Of a DNA stretch of 17,643 nucleotides, positions 1 through 5,728 are shown piece by piece. Both the position numbers and the translations under genes were made by a program. The DNA lies in assembly GCA_002478225.1 (NCBI GenBank), contig DLMV01000031.1, positions 74,692 to 92,334 of the forward strand, read 5' to 3'. Origin of the DNA: Deltaproteobacteria bacterium UBA7527 (lineage in GTDB: Bacteria > Desulfobacterota > Syntrophorhabdia > Syntrophorhabdales > Syntrophorhabdaceae). Numbering within the stretch: the stretch's first letter is position 1; each line of letters opens with the position of its first letter. A model generated the notes under the pieces. The model did not search any database. It saw nothing but the letters and a program-made list of their open reading frames with translations, and was not told the origin of the DNA.

Positions 1-63
1 TTTGTTTAGGATTTAGATATTCGGATTTAGAATTTGCTATCAGCTATGGGCCATGAGCCGCTT
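1..63. repeat. Degenerate heptanucleotide-period repeat block
   Basis: The block divides without slippage into nine 7-base units. The first five are AT-rich and of the type AGGATTT / AGATATT. The last four are of the type GCTATCA / GCTATGG, so the consensus drifts along the block while the period is kept. The AT-rich half matches 28 of 36 positions of the reverse complement of 9611-9646, between pheS and pheT, so the two places carry the same dispersed family. The block lies just beyond the 3' end of the minus-strand permease gene. The unit ATGGGCCAT makes a tiny palindrome, but there is no T-run and I do not call a terminator. It may continue upstream of the window. Confidence 0.7.
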
Positions 64-68
64 TTCTC

Positions 69-818
69 TTACTTCGTCCTTACATACCGTTGCCCCATCC
101 ACATGAGAACAGCGCTGAAGATTATCTTCAGATACAGTTCGGGAAGAACATTCGCGATGGTTCCACCTATATAGCCTCCGACGATCGCCCCAGCAGAGAT
201 ACCCGCTGCTATATTGAGCTTCACATTGCCGAGCTTGTAGTGGGTGATAGCCCCGGTCAGACCAACAGGGATCATTGCGAAAAGGGATGTCCCCTGGGCA
301 AGCTGCTGCGGCATGCCTGCCAGGAGCACCATGGGAGGGATCATGATGGCCCCTCCTCCAACACCCATCATACCTGAGACAAAACCGGTAAGAACGCCTG
401 TTCCCAGGAAGATAATAACATATACCGTCAATCCATATTGGGAAGCTGATTTCGGCAAAAACCCCTTTACTATCAGAAGAAGCGACACGCAGAGAAGCAT
501 GGCGCCGAACGCCCTCTTCAGTTTCTTCTCGGGAAGAGAGTGGGCATACAACGCACCGAACCGGGCAGTTATCATAGCGGTCGCCGCAAGCAGTACTGCT
601 ACCTTCCAATCCGCTGTCCCATGGAGGTAATACGTTATAGCCCCTGCGAGGGCAGTGAAAACAACGGCCACCAGGCTCGTTCCGTGGGCCTTGTGCTGCG
701 TGAGCTTGAGCAGTATGGTCATGAGCGGGATCATAACGATGCCCCCGCCAAGACCGATAAGGCTACCAAAGAATCCACCTGAAAGACCGATTACCAGACC
801 GATCAAACCGCTCTTCAT
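69..818 (-). CDS. TSUP (TauE/SafE) family membrane permease
   Basis: Predicted inner-membrane permease of 249 residues. TSUP proteins export or import sulfite, sulfoacetate and other small organosulfur or organic anions; the substrate cannot be read from sequence. The protein is almost entirely hydrophobic segments and contains the two internally repeated TSUP signatures, a glycine-rich GSLIGLGGGIVMIP near the N-terminus and GMMGVGGGAIMIPPM in the second half, each followed by a QGTSL/HGTSL motif. I chose the ATG at 818 because an AAAGGA Shine-Dalgarno lies about 10 bases upstream and the hydrophobic segment starts at once (MKSGLIGLV). A GTG at 854 would add 12 charged residues and has no ribosome site. 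A TATAGT hexamer at 853-858 (minus strand) could be a -10 element, but no good -35 accompanies it. The gene stands alone and is divergent from endoQ. Family call is secure, substrate unknown. Confidence 0.88.
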   Translation of the reverse strand: MKSGLIGLVIGLSGGFFGSLIGLGGGIVMIPLMTILLKLTQHKAHGTSLVAVVFTALAGAITYYLHGTADWKVAVLLAATAMITARFGALYAHSLPEKKLKRAFGAMLLCVSLLLIVKGFLPKSASQYGLTVYVIIFLGTGVLTGFVSGMMGVGGGAIMIPPMVLLAGMPQQLAQGTSLFAMIPVGLTGAITHYKLGNVKLNIAAGISAGAIVGGYIGGTIANVLPELYLKIIFSAVLMWMGQRYVRTK

Positions 819-911
819 ATCATATGCATCCTTTTCAGGATCAATGCGCCTCACTATACCATATCGACAAGAGGCAATCCAGCAACCGGCTCATGGGTGA
901 TGGCAAACACA

Positions 912-1019
912 ATGCTGGATACTTGATGCTGGCTAGATAAACCGGTTGGACCCTATAAACATATACGAGCTACGATATACTGTCTGTTATATACTATGAG
1001 CTATCAGCCATGGGCTGCC
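912..1019. repeat. Heptad-repeat block in the divergent intergenic region
   Basis: The 250-bp gap 819-1068 between the divergent permease and endonuclease genes contains no gene. Most of 912-1019 reads as 7-base units. ATGCTGG occurs at 912 and again 14 bases later at 926. Further on are units such as TATACGA / GCTACGA, and near the end GCTATCA / GCCATGG. The last stretch uses the same words as 36-63, in a different order, and includes a small hairpin (CAGCC, loop ATG, GGCTG). The remaining sequence holds a possible -10 for the permease near 855 and the endoQ promoter at 1033-1060. Confidence 0.6.
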
Positions 1020-1032
1020 TTTAATTTGCCGC

Positions 1033-1060
1033 TTGACTTCACCATCGTCCATGCTATACA
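1033..1060 (+). promoter_or_regulatory. Sigma70-type promoter of the EndoQ gene, apparently giving a leaderless mRNA
   Basis: TTGACT at 1033-1038 and TATACA at 1055-1060 are separated by 16 bp. Transcription would begin about 7-9 bases after the -10, at 1067-1069, which coincides with the ATG at 1069. No Shine-Dalgarno precedes any candidate start of the gene, which fits a leaderless transcript. Assigned by eye only. Confidence 0.5.
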
Positions 1061-1068
1061 AATTGTCC

Positions 1069-2340
1069 ATGCGGTTCATCGCTGATTTTCACATCCATTC
1101 CAGCTATTCACGGGCAACGAGCAAGGATATGGTCCCCGAGATGCTGTGGAGGTGGGCGCAGATAAAAGGCATCACTGTCGTCGGCACGGGCGACTTTACC
1201 CACCCCGCATGGCTAAAGGAGCTGAGCGAAAAGACCGAGCCGACAGGTGACGGCCTGCTCAAGCTTAAAAAGGAATATGAGACCGATGATGTTCCCGCCT
1301 CATGCAGGGCCGATGTCTTCTTTATGCTCTCTTCCGAGATCAGCACCATATACAGCAAGCACGGAAGGACAAGAAAGGTCCATTCCATCGTATTCGTCCC
1401 TCACGCCTCCGACGCCCTGAAGCTCAACCTCGCACTGGCAAAGATAGGGAACCTGAACTCGGACGGGAGGCCCATACTGGGGCTCGACGCAAAAGAACTT
1501 TTGAGGATCGTCCTTGATATATGTCCCAAGGCGCTTTTTGTCCCGGCGCACGCGTGGACTCCGCATTTTTCGGTATTCGGCGCTGTATCGGGCTTTGACT
1601 CCCTTGAGGAATGTTTCGAAGACCTCACGCCTCATATCAATGCGATTGAGACGGGCCTTTCCTCTGACCCCATGATGAACTGGCGGCTTTCTGCCCTCGA
1701 CGGACTGACGCTCATATCGAACTCGGATGCCCATTCACCGGCCAAGATGGGGAGGGAGGCCAATATCCTTGATACAGCTATCTCTTATGAAGCGATAACG
1801 CAGGCTATCGTCACCGGAAGCGGCTTTCTCGGCACCATCGAGTTCTTCCCCGAAGAAGGGAAATATCATTATGACGGGCACAGGGCATGCGGCGTAAACC
1901 TTGCCCCTGATGAGACAATGAAATTGAATTATCTCTGTCCTGTCTGCAGGAAAAAGGTAACCGTCGGGGTATTGCACAGGGTCGAGAAGCTCGCTGACAG
2001 GGCTCGCGGGTTTAAACCGGATGGAGCGAAACCTTTCTTTTCGCTTATCCCGTTGCCGGAGATCCTCGCCGAGACAACGGGGACAGGCGTTGCCAGCAAG
2101 ATGGTGGAAAGGGAATACCTCAATCTCATCTATCAACTTGGCAATGAGTTCAGGGTGCTCATGGGTAGCTCCCTTTCAGACATTGAGAAGGCAGGGTCAT
2201 CGCTCATCCGTGAGGCGGTCTCACGCGTGCGCAAAGGGAATATCCACATCGTTCCCGGTTTTGACGGCGAATACGGCAAGATCAGGATATTCGAGAGCGC
2301 TGAGAGAAAACAGACCAAAGGCCAGGCAACCCTCTTCTGA
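1069..2340 (+). CDS. Endonuclease Q-like PHP-domain protein (TIGR00375 type)
   Basis: Likely a DNA repair endonuclease of the EndoQ family, whose characterised members nick DNA 5' of deaminated bases (uracil, hypoxanthine) and abasic sites. The 423-residue length is close to the archaeal enzyme. The N-terminus has the metal-binding DFHIH of a PHP domain (D6, H8, H10), followed by ATSKDM and GTGDFTHP. Further PHP histidines occur around HSIVFVPHA, VPAHAWTPH and SNSDAHSP. A zinc-finger-like element follows (HRAC with C274; CPVC with C290 and C293), then the family signature GVLHRVEKLADR. The last residues are GQATLF, which fits the bacterial beta-clamp motif QLxLF. I chose ATG 1069 because family members start just before the PHP motif and the promoter predicts a start there. 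TTG 1033 and ATG 1051 are possible but would overlap the promoter. Its partner by context is the helicase at 3738. Family call firm, substrate inferred. Confidence 0.85.
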   Translation: MRFIADFHIHSSYSRATSKDMVPEMLWRWAQIKGITVVGTGDFTHPAWLKELSEKTEPTGDGLLKLKKEYETDDVPASCRADVFFMLSSEISTIYSKHGRTRKVHSIVFVPHASDALKLNLALAKIGNLNSDGRPILGLDAKELLRIVLDICPKALFVPAHAWTPHFSVFGAVSGFDSLEECFEDLTPHINAIETGLSSDPMMNWRLSALDGLTLISNSDAHSPAKMGREANILDTAISYEAITQAIVTGSGFLGTIEFFPEEGKYHYDGHRACGVNLAPDETMKLNYLCPVCRKKVTVGVLHRVEKLADRARGFKPDGAKPFFSLIPLPEILAETTGTGVASKMVEREYLNLIYQLGNEFRVLMGSSLSDIEKAGSSLIREAVSRVRKGNIHIVPGFDGEYGKIRIFESAERKQTKGQATLF

Positions 2341-2389
2341 AGAAGATAAGCTCGTGTTATCCGTGAGGATGAGCAGGGACAAAAAGAAC

Positions 2390-2436
2390 TTGCAATCTGT
2401 ACCCAATAAGGGTACAATTGTACCTGATATGGGTAC
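2390..2436 (+). promoter_or_regulatory. Promoter overlapped by two 17-bp palindromic operators
   Basis: TTGCAA (2390-2395) and TACAAT (2413-2418), 17 bp apart, form a good sigma70-type promoter with a predicted start near 2425. Two palindromes of the form GTACC-N7-GGTAC overlie it: gtacccaataagggtac at 2399-2415 and gtacctgatatgggtac at 2420-2436. They are separated by AATT. Their centres are 21 bp apart, two helical turns, so bound dimers would sit on the same DNA face. One site covers the spacer and half of the -10; the other covers the transcription start and the ATG at 2429. The layout is that of an autorepressed toxin-antitoxin promoter. The likely binder is the winged-helix domain encoded immediately downstream (inference). 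Confidence 0.7.
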
Positions 2437-3061
2437 AGTAAATGAGCAGGCCGGTCTACTGTCGGGTCTCTTTGGCAAGACCCGCCAGTCAGTTTTGTCG
2501 GTCCTCTATATCCATCCGGATGAATCCTTTTATCTGCGTCAGCTTTCACGGATGACCGGCATTCAGATGGGGGCCCTGCAAAGGGAGCTTAAGCAGCTTT
2601 CCGACAACGGGATCATCCATCGGAACGTACAGGGCAAGCAGGTCTATTTTCAGGCAAACAAGGATTGTCCTATCTTTCACGAGTTGAAGAGCATCATCGT
2701 AAAAACGGTCGGTATTGCCGACGTTGTGCGATCCGCACTGTCATCGATTGAGAAAAAGATCCGTACGGCATTGATCTACGGCTCGTTTGCGCGTGGAGAT
2801 GAAAGAAAGGGAAGCGACGTTGATCTGCTTGTGATCGGCGATGTTGCTCTTAAGGAGGTCGTATCGTCGTTGGGCCATGCCCAGCAGACGATAGGGCGCG
2901 AGATCAACCCCGCCGTCTATCCCGCCATGGAGTTCAGAAAAAGGGTCAGAGAAAAACATCATTTCTTGAGCAGCGTTGTTGACGAACCCGCGATCTTTCT
3001 CATAGGAGACAAAGGTGAGCTTGAAAAGATGGCTGGAAAAAGGCTGGGTAAGGGAGCATAG
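2429..3061 (+). CDS. Winged-helix/nucleotidyltransferase fusion, probable MNT-type antitoxin
   Basis: With ATG 2429 the product has 210 residues. The first ~75 form an ArsR/MarR-like winged helix (SFYLRQLSRMTGIQMGALQRELKQLSDNGII). A minimal nucleotidyltransferase domain follows, with GSFARGD at 118-124 and the metal-binding aspartates D130 and D132 in SDVDLL. In MNT-HEPN systems the MntA-type enzyme modifies the HEPN toxin with AMP. Here the extra DNA-binding domain could also repress the operon. The frame is open far upstream into endoQ, so the start must be judged. ATG 2369 or GTG 2354 would add 20-25 residues, including a repeated peptide VPNKGTI/VPDMGTV that is simply the translated operator. 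No start has a Shine-Dalgarno. The promoter places the mRNA 5' end near 2425, so I prefer ATG 2429. The HEPN gene overlaps its end by 47 bp. Confidence 0.8.
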   Translation: MGTVNEQAGLLSGLFGKTRQSVLSVLYIHPDESFYLRQLSRMTGIQMGALQRELKQLSDNGIIHRNVQGKQVYFQANKDCPIFHELKSIIVKTVGIADVVRSALSSIEKKIRTALIYGSFARGDERKGSDVDLLVIGDVALKEVVSSLGHAQQTIGREINPAVYPAMEFRKRVREKHHFLSSVVDEPAIFLIGDKGELEKMAGKRLGKGA

Positions 3062-3458
3062 TACAAGCCCTCGCGAGGTTAAAGAACTGTTGGGCCTTGC
3101 AGACCGCGATCTAAAAGAGTGCCAAGTGAAAGGGTTAAGCCCTGACTGGCAGCTCGCCATCGCTTATAATGCAGCACTACAGATGGCGATCGCCGCACTT
3201 GCTGCTTGCGGCTACCGTGCGTCGCATGAAGCGCATCATGTCAGGGCCATCCAATCGTTGAGATATACGATCGAACTTGACACTGCAAGCATCGACCTGT
3301 TCGATTCATTCAGAAAGAAACGTAATATCGGTGAATATGAAAGGGCAGGTATCGTGTCAAGACATGAGGCAAAAGAGATGGTTGCCCTCGCACAAAAACT
3401 CCGTAAAGGCATCGAAAAATGGCTCCGCTTAAAACACCCTGAATTATTCGGAGAATAA
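3015..3458 (+). CDS. HEPN-domain protein, probable toxin partner of the nucleotidyltransferase
   Basis: A 147-residue, mostly helical protein with a HEPN-domain pattern: AIAYNAALQMAIAALAACGYRA, then SHEAHHVRAIQSL, then the basic signature RKKRNIGEYE at 100-109. HEPN proteins paired with nucleotidyltransferases act as RNase toxins in several systems. The RNase-type motif of the best-known group is RX4HXY; here the stretch after R103 is NIGEYE and lacks the histidine. It therefore belongs to the RN-x3-Y type of HEPN, and RNase activity should not be assumed. Start is GTG 3015, chosen because a good AGGAG lies 6 bases upstream inside the nucleotidyltransferase gene. The 47-bp overlap suggests translational coupling. 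The module sits between two DNA repair genes. Family call good, toxicity inferred. Confidence 0.8.
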   Translation: MSLKRWLEKGWVREHSTSPREVKELLGLADRDLKECQVKGLSPDWQLAIAYNAALQMAIAALAACGYRASHEAHHVRAIQSLRYTIELDTASIDLFDSFRKKRNIGEYERAGIVSRHEAKEMVALAQKLRKGIEKWLRLKHPELFGE

Positions 3459-3737
3459 TACCGGACCAGCGGTTAGCGGACATGGGATATCGTTGACCAA
3501 CACGGCCTGCTCTTGCTTTGCCGGTAGGTAAAAGATGAAATAGAAAACCGTGTTGTGAAAGAAATGACGGATCACGTTCTTCAACTTTGTCCCTCATAGT
3601 TCTTTGATGGTGCATGAAGGTGGGGTAAAAACGTCAGCAAAAAATGATTGAATGTTTGTAAAATAGAAACCATACTTCTAATATGCAAACTTTCATAAAA
3701 AGTGGTCACAGCGCATTCCTGTACCACAACACACCTC
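3459..3737 (+). promoter_or_regulatory. Intergenic region with the putative helicase promoter (3656-3684)
   Basis: This 279-bp gap shows no convincing gene in any frame. It holds TTGTAA (3656-3661) and TAATAT (3679-3684) with a 17-bp spacer, a plausible sigma70 promoter for the helicase with a start near 3691. Farther upstream an 8-bp inverted repeat, CAACACGG at 3498 and CCGTGTTG at 3548, is separated by 42 bases. That is too far apart for a standard terminator. Unlike the other larger gaps, I see no heptad repeats here. Confidence 0.5.
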
Positions 3738-5474
3738 ATGATGAACGCTGAAGCACGGATACTGGAAGGCTTGAACGGATCGCAGAGGGAGGCGGTCACA
3801 GCCATCAATGGCCCTCTCATGGTCGTTGCAGGCCCGGGGACAGGCAAAACGCTGACCATTGTCAGGAGGATAGCCTATCTTATTTATCAAGGGGTGAGGC
3901 CGGAACATATCCTCGCCGTAACCTTTACGAACCGCGCCGCTCAAGAGATGCAACAACGAACAGCGGCATTGCTTGAAAAAGACATAACGAAGGTTTTCAT
4001 CGGCACCTTTCACATGACGGGGCTTCAGATCGTCCGTGACAACACACCGCATGACTTTGTCGTCTACGCGCGAAAAGATCAGGTCAACATCTTGATGACC
4101 ATGTTTGAGGACCAGGTCAGAAAAGCGGAGGAGGCGGCCGACAGGATCTCACGGATAAAAAATTTCCTGGAGGACGGAGATGAAGGCTTCCAGATGGTCT
4201 ACAAGCAATACCAAACCTTGCTCAATGAAGAAAACGCCCTCGATCTTGACGATCTCATCCTCAGGCCCATTGAGATGTTCCGCGACGCTTCCATCCTCCA
4301 GAGATACAGGGAACGCTTCAGGCATATCATCGTCGATGAGTATCAGGACATCAATCCTGCACAATACAGATTTTTAAGGCTTCTTGCAGGGGACAACGGC
4401 AATATCTGCGTTGTCGGCGATGCCGATCAGGCGATATACGCCTTCAGGGGGGCCGATGTAGCGAATTTCCTCAATTTTGAAAAGGATTTTCCAGGCGCCA
4501 GGAGGATAACCCTATCGCACAATTACCGCTCAACGGCAACGATAGTCAATGCCTCAGATATGCTGATACAGAACAATACGCACAGGATCGGACGGACGAT
4601 CTATCCTGTCAGGGAAGGCGGGGCCCAGATTACTGTAGCCTCTGTCCCGGATGAAAAGGCAGAAAGCGAATTTATCGTCAACGAGATCGAGGCAAGGATC
4701 GGCGGCACCAGTCATTACCAGTTGTTGAACGCGCCACATCGACATGATCTCCCTGAAACTGCGTGCAGCTTTTCTGATTTTGCCGTGATCTACAGGACAA
4801 ACGCTCAGGCGGAAAGTATCGGGGAGGTCTTCCGGGCATCAGGGATCCCTTTCAAGATGATCGGCAGCCGGTACATTGCGGAGAAAAGGACATCTTCAGA
4901 GATCATCGAAACCTTGAAGGATCGTGCTGCGAATATAGGTCCGGCGACGTTCACACAATCGTTCTCCATTGAAGAACTTATCAGGTCCGCACTCAGAGAG
5001 CTCGGCATCGATGACAGCGATCTTTTCTATCAGCTGCTTATGAGCATAATCCCCCGCCACGATGCTCCCGCCATACAGACCTTTCTTGATGCCATGAACA
5101 TGGTGCAGCTTCTTCTGCCTGCCGACGATTTTGATCCGCGGGCAGATTCTGTTACTCTGATGACCCTCCACACAGGAAAAGGACTTGAGTTCAAGGTTGT
5201 GTTCATTGCGGGAGTGGAGGACGGGTTGATACCTTACTCTCTCAGGGGAGGGCATGATGACACGGAAGAAGAAAGGAGGCTTTTCTACGTCGGCATGACA
5301 AGGGCAAAAGAGGAGCTTTTCCTCGTTAACGCCCGCAGCAGGTCTCTCTATGGCAGGAACACGACTCCCTGCGCCTCACCGTTCATCAGGGAAATACCTG
5401 AAATATTTATACAAACAGCAACGGTGCCGGATAGGGCAAAGAAACGCCGCCAAAAGCAGATGAAGTTGTTCTGA
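3738..5474 (+). CDS. UvrD/Rep-family superfamily 1A DNA helicase, compact form
   Basis: ATP-dependent 3'-5' DNA helicase of the UvrD/PcrA/Rep group. Motifs occur in order: LNGSQREAV (Q-motif region), Walker A GPGTGKT at 32-38, TFTNRAAQEM (Ia), DEYQD at 200-204 (II), GDADQAIYAFRGA (III), LSHNYRST (IV), TLHTGKGLEFKVVFIAGVEDGLIPY (V, from 476) and FYVGMTRA at 516-523 (VI). At 578 residues it is well short of the ~720 of UvrD, mainly because the region between IV and V (2B side) is reduced and the C-terminal tail is short. The last residues KQMKLF fit the beta-clamp motif QLxLF. I chose ATG 3738 because the Q-motif normally lies 10-20 residues from the start. GTG 3702 would add 12 residues. Neither has a Shine-Dalgarno. 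It probably works with the EndoQ-like nuclease upstream (inference from context and shared tail). Confidence 0.88.
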   Translation: MMNAEARILEGLNGSQREAVTAINGPLMVVAGPGTGKTLTIVRRIAYLIYQGVRPEHILAVTFTNRAAQEMQQRTAALLEKDITKVFIGTFHMTGLQIVRDNTPHDFVVYARKDQVNILMTMFEDQVRKAEEAADRISRIKNFLEDGDEGFQMVYKQYQTLLNEENALDLDDLILRPIEMFRDASILQRYRERFRHIIVDEYQDINPAQYRFLRLLAGDNGNICVVGDADQAIYAFRGADVANFLNFEKDFPGARRITLSHNYRSTATIVNASDMLIQNNTHRIGRTIYPVREGGAQITVASVPDEKAESEFIVNEIEARIGGTSHYQLLNAPHRHDLPETACSFSDFAVIYRTNAQAESIGEVFRASGIPFKMIGSRYIAEKRTSSEIIETLKDRAANIGPATFTQSFSIEELIRSALRELGIDDSDLFYQLLMSIIPRHDAPAIQTFLDAMNMVQLLLPADDFDPRADSVTLMTLHTGKGLEFKVVFIAGVEDGLIPYSLRGGHDDTEEERRLFYVGMTRAKEELFLVNARSRSLYGRNTTPCASPFIREIPEIFIQTATVPDRAKKRRQKQMKLF

Positions 5475-5489
5475 GAGGTGAAAAGGGTC

Positions 5490-5547
5490 TCTTAGCTCTT
5501 AGCTCATAGCGGAACAACTGTAATTCGTGAATCGTAATTCGTGAGGG
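5490..5547. repeat. Two short heptad-repeat runs downstream of the helicase
   Basis: Positions 5490-5510 are three 7-base units (TCTTAGC twice, then TCATAGC). In reverse complement these match the GCTATGA-like words at 36-63 and 998-1019. Positions 5520-5547 are four units alternating GTAATTC and GTGAATC/GTGAGGG, matching the CGTGAAT / CGTAATT run at 17524-17544. The run is directly downstream of the helicase stop codon. The 254-bp gap 5475-5728 holds no gene. Confidence 0.65.
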
Positions 5548-5575
5548 AGGAGTGAATCCCGTTCGGCGTCGTCGT

Positions 5576-5589
5576 ACCCGCTTGCGGGT
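5576..5589. repeat. Perfect 14-bp palindrome
   Basis: ACCCGC TT GCGGGT is self-complementary, giving a 6-bp GC-rich stem with a two-base centre. It lies between the heptad runs and the AT-rich hairpin upstream of thrS. There is no T-run after it, so it is not a standard terminator. Its role is unknown. Confidence 0.4.
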
Positions 5590-5617
5590 CGCCGGCGTTC
5601 AACAAGAATATAGCAGA

Positions 5618-5641
5618 TTAAAAAAATCATTCTTTTTTTAA
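5618..5641 (+). terminator. AT-only hairpin with T-run, possible weak terminator
   Basis: TTAAAAAAA and TTTTTTTAA pair perfectly over 9 bp around the loop TCATTC. The seven Ts resemble an intrinsic terminator tail and the matching A-run would serve the opposite strand. A stem without GC pairs is weak, so this may only be an AT-rich tract ahead of the thrS promoter. Confidence 0.3.
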
Positions 5642-5650
5642 CTATAAGAA

Positions 5651-5680
5651 TTGACAAGGGAAAGATAAAAATGGTAATAA
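5651..5680 (+). promoter_or_regulatory. Strong sigma70-type promoter of the thrS-infC-rpmI-rplT-pheST cluster
   Basis: A perfect TTGACA (5651-5656) and TAATAA (5675-5680) lie 18 bp apart, with TGG just before the -10 as an extended -10 element. Predicted start is near 5687, giving a leader of about 42 bases before thrS. The leader is too short for a T-box or for an E. coli thrS-like operator with two hairpins. Confidence 0.65.
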
Positions 5681-5728
5681 TATCTTCTTGTTTGGAGAAT
5701 GTTCTTAAAGTGGTAAATTGAAATAGCT

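Noticed and set aside
40..609. 189-codon minus-strand frame overlapping the permease in another frame
   Set aside because: Cys/Arg-rich sequence without any membrane or domain pattern; the overlapping frame encodes an unmistakable TSUP permease.
2021..2428. N-terminal extension of the nucleotidyltransferase frame back to 2021
   Set aside because: It overlaps the conserved 3' end of the EndoQ-like gene in another frame by 320 bp, has no homology to the family N-terminus and no ribosome site. It is an accidental open stretch.
3498..3555. 8-bp inverted repeat CAACACGG/CCGTGTTG as a terminator for the HEPN gene
   Set aside because: The 42-base loop and lack of a T-run do not fit an intrinsic terminator.
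3721..3725. Isolated GTACC upstream of the helicase, as a third operator half-site
   Set aside because: A single 5-base half-site without an inverted partner is expected by chance.
5681..5728. T-box or thrS operator-like leader
   Set aside because: The predicted leader is only about 42 bases, with no T-box sequence and no stem-loops mimicking tRNA-Thr.
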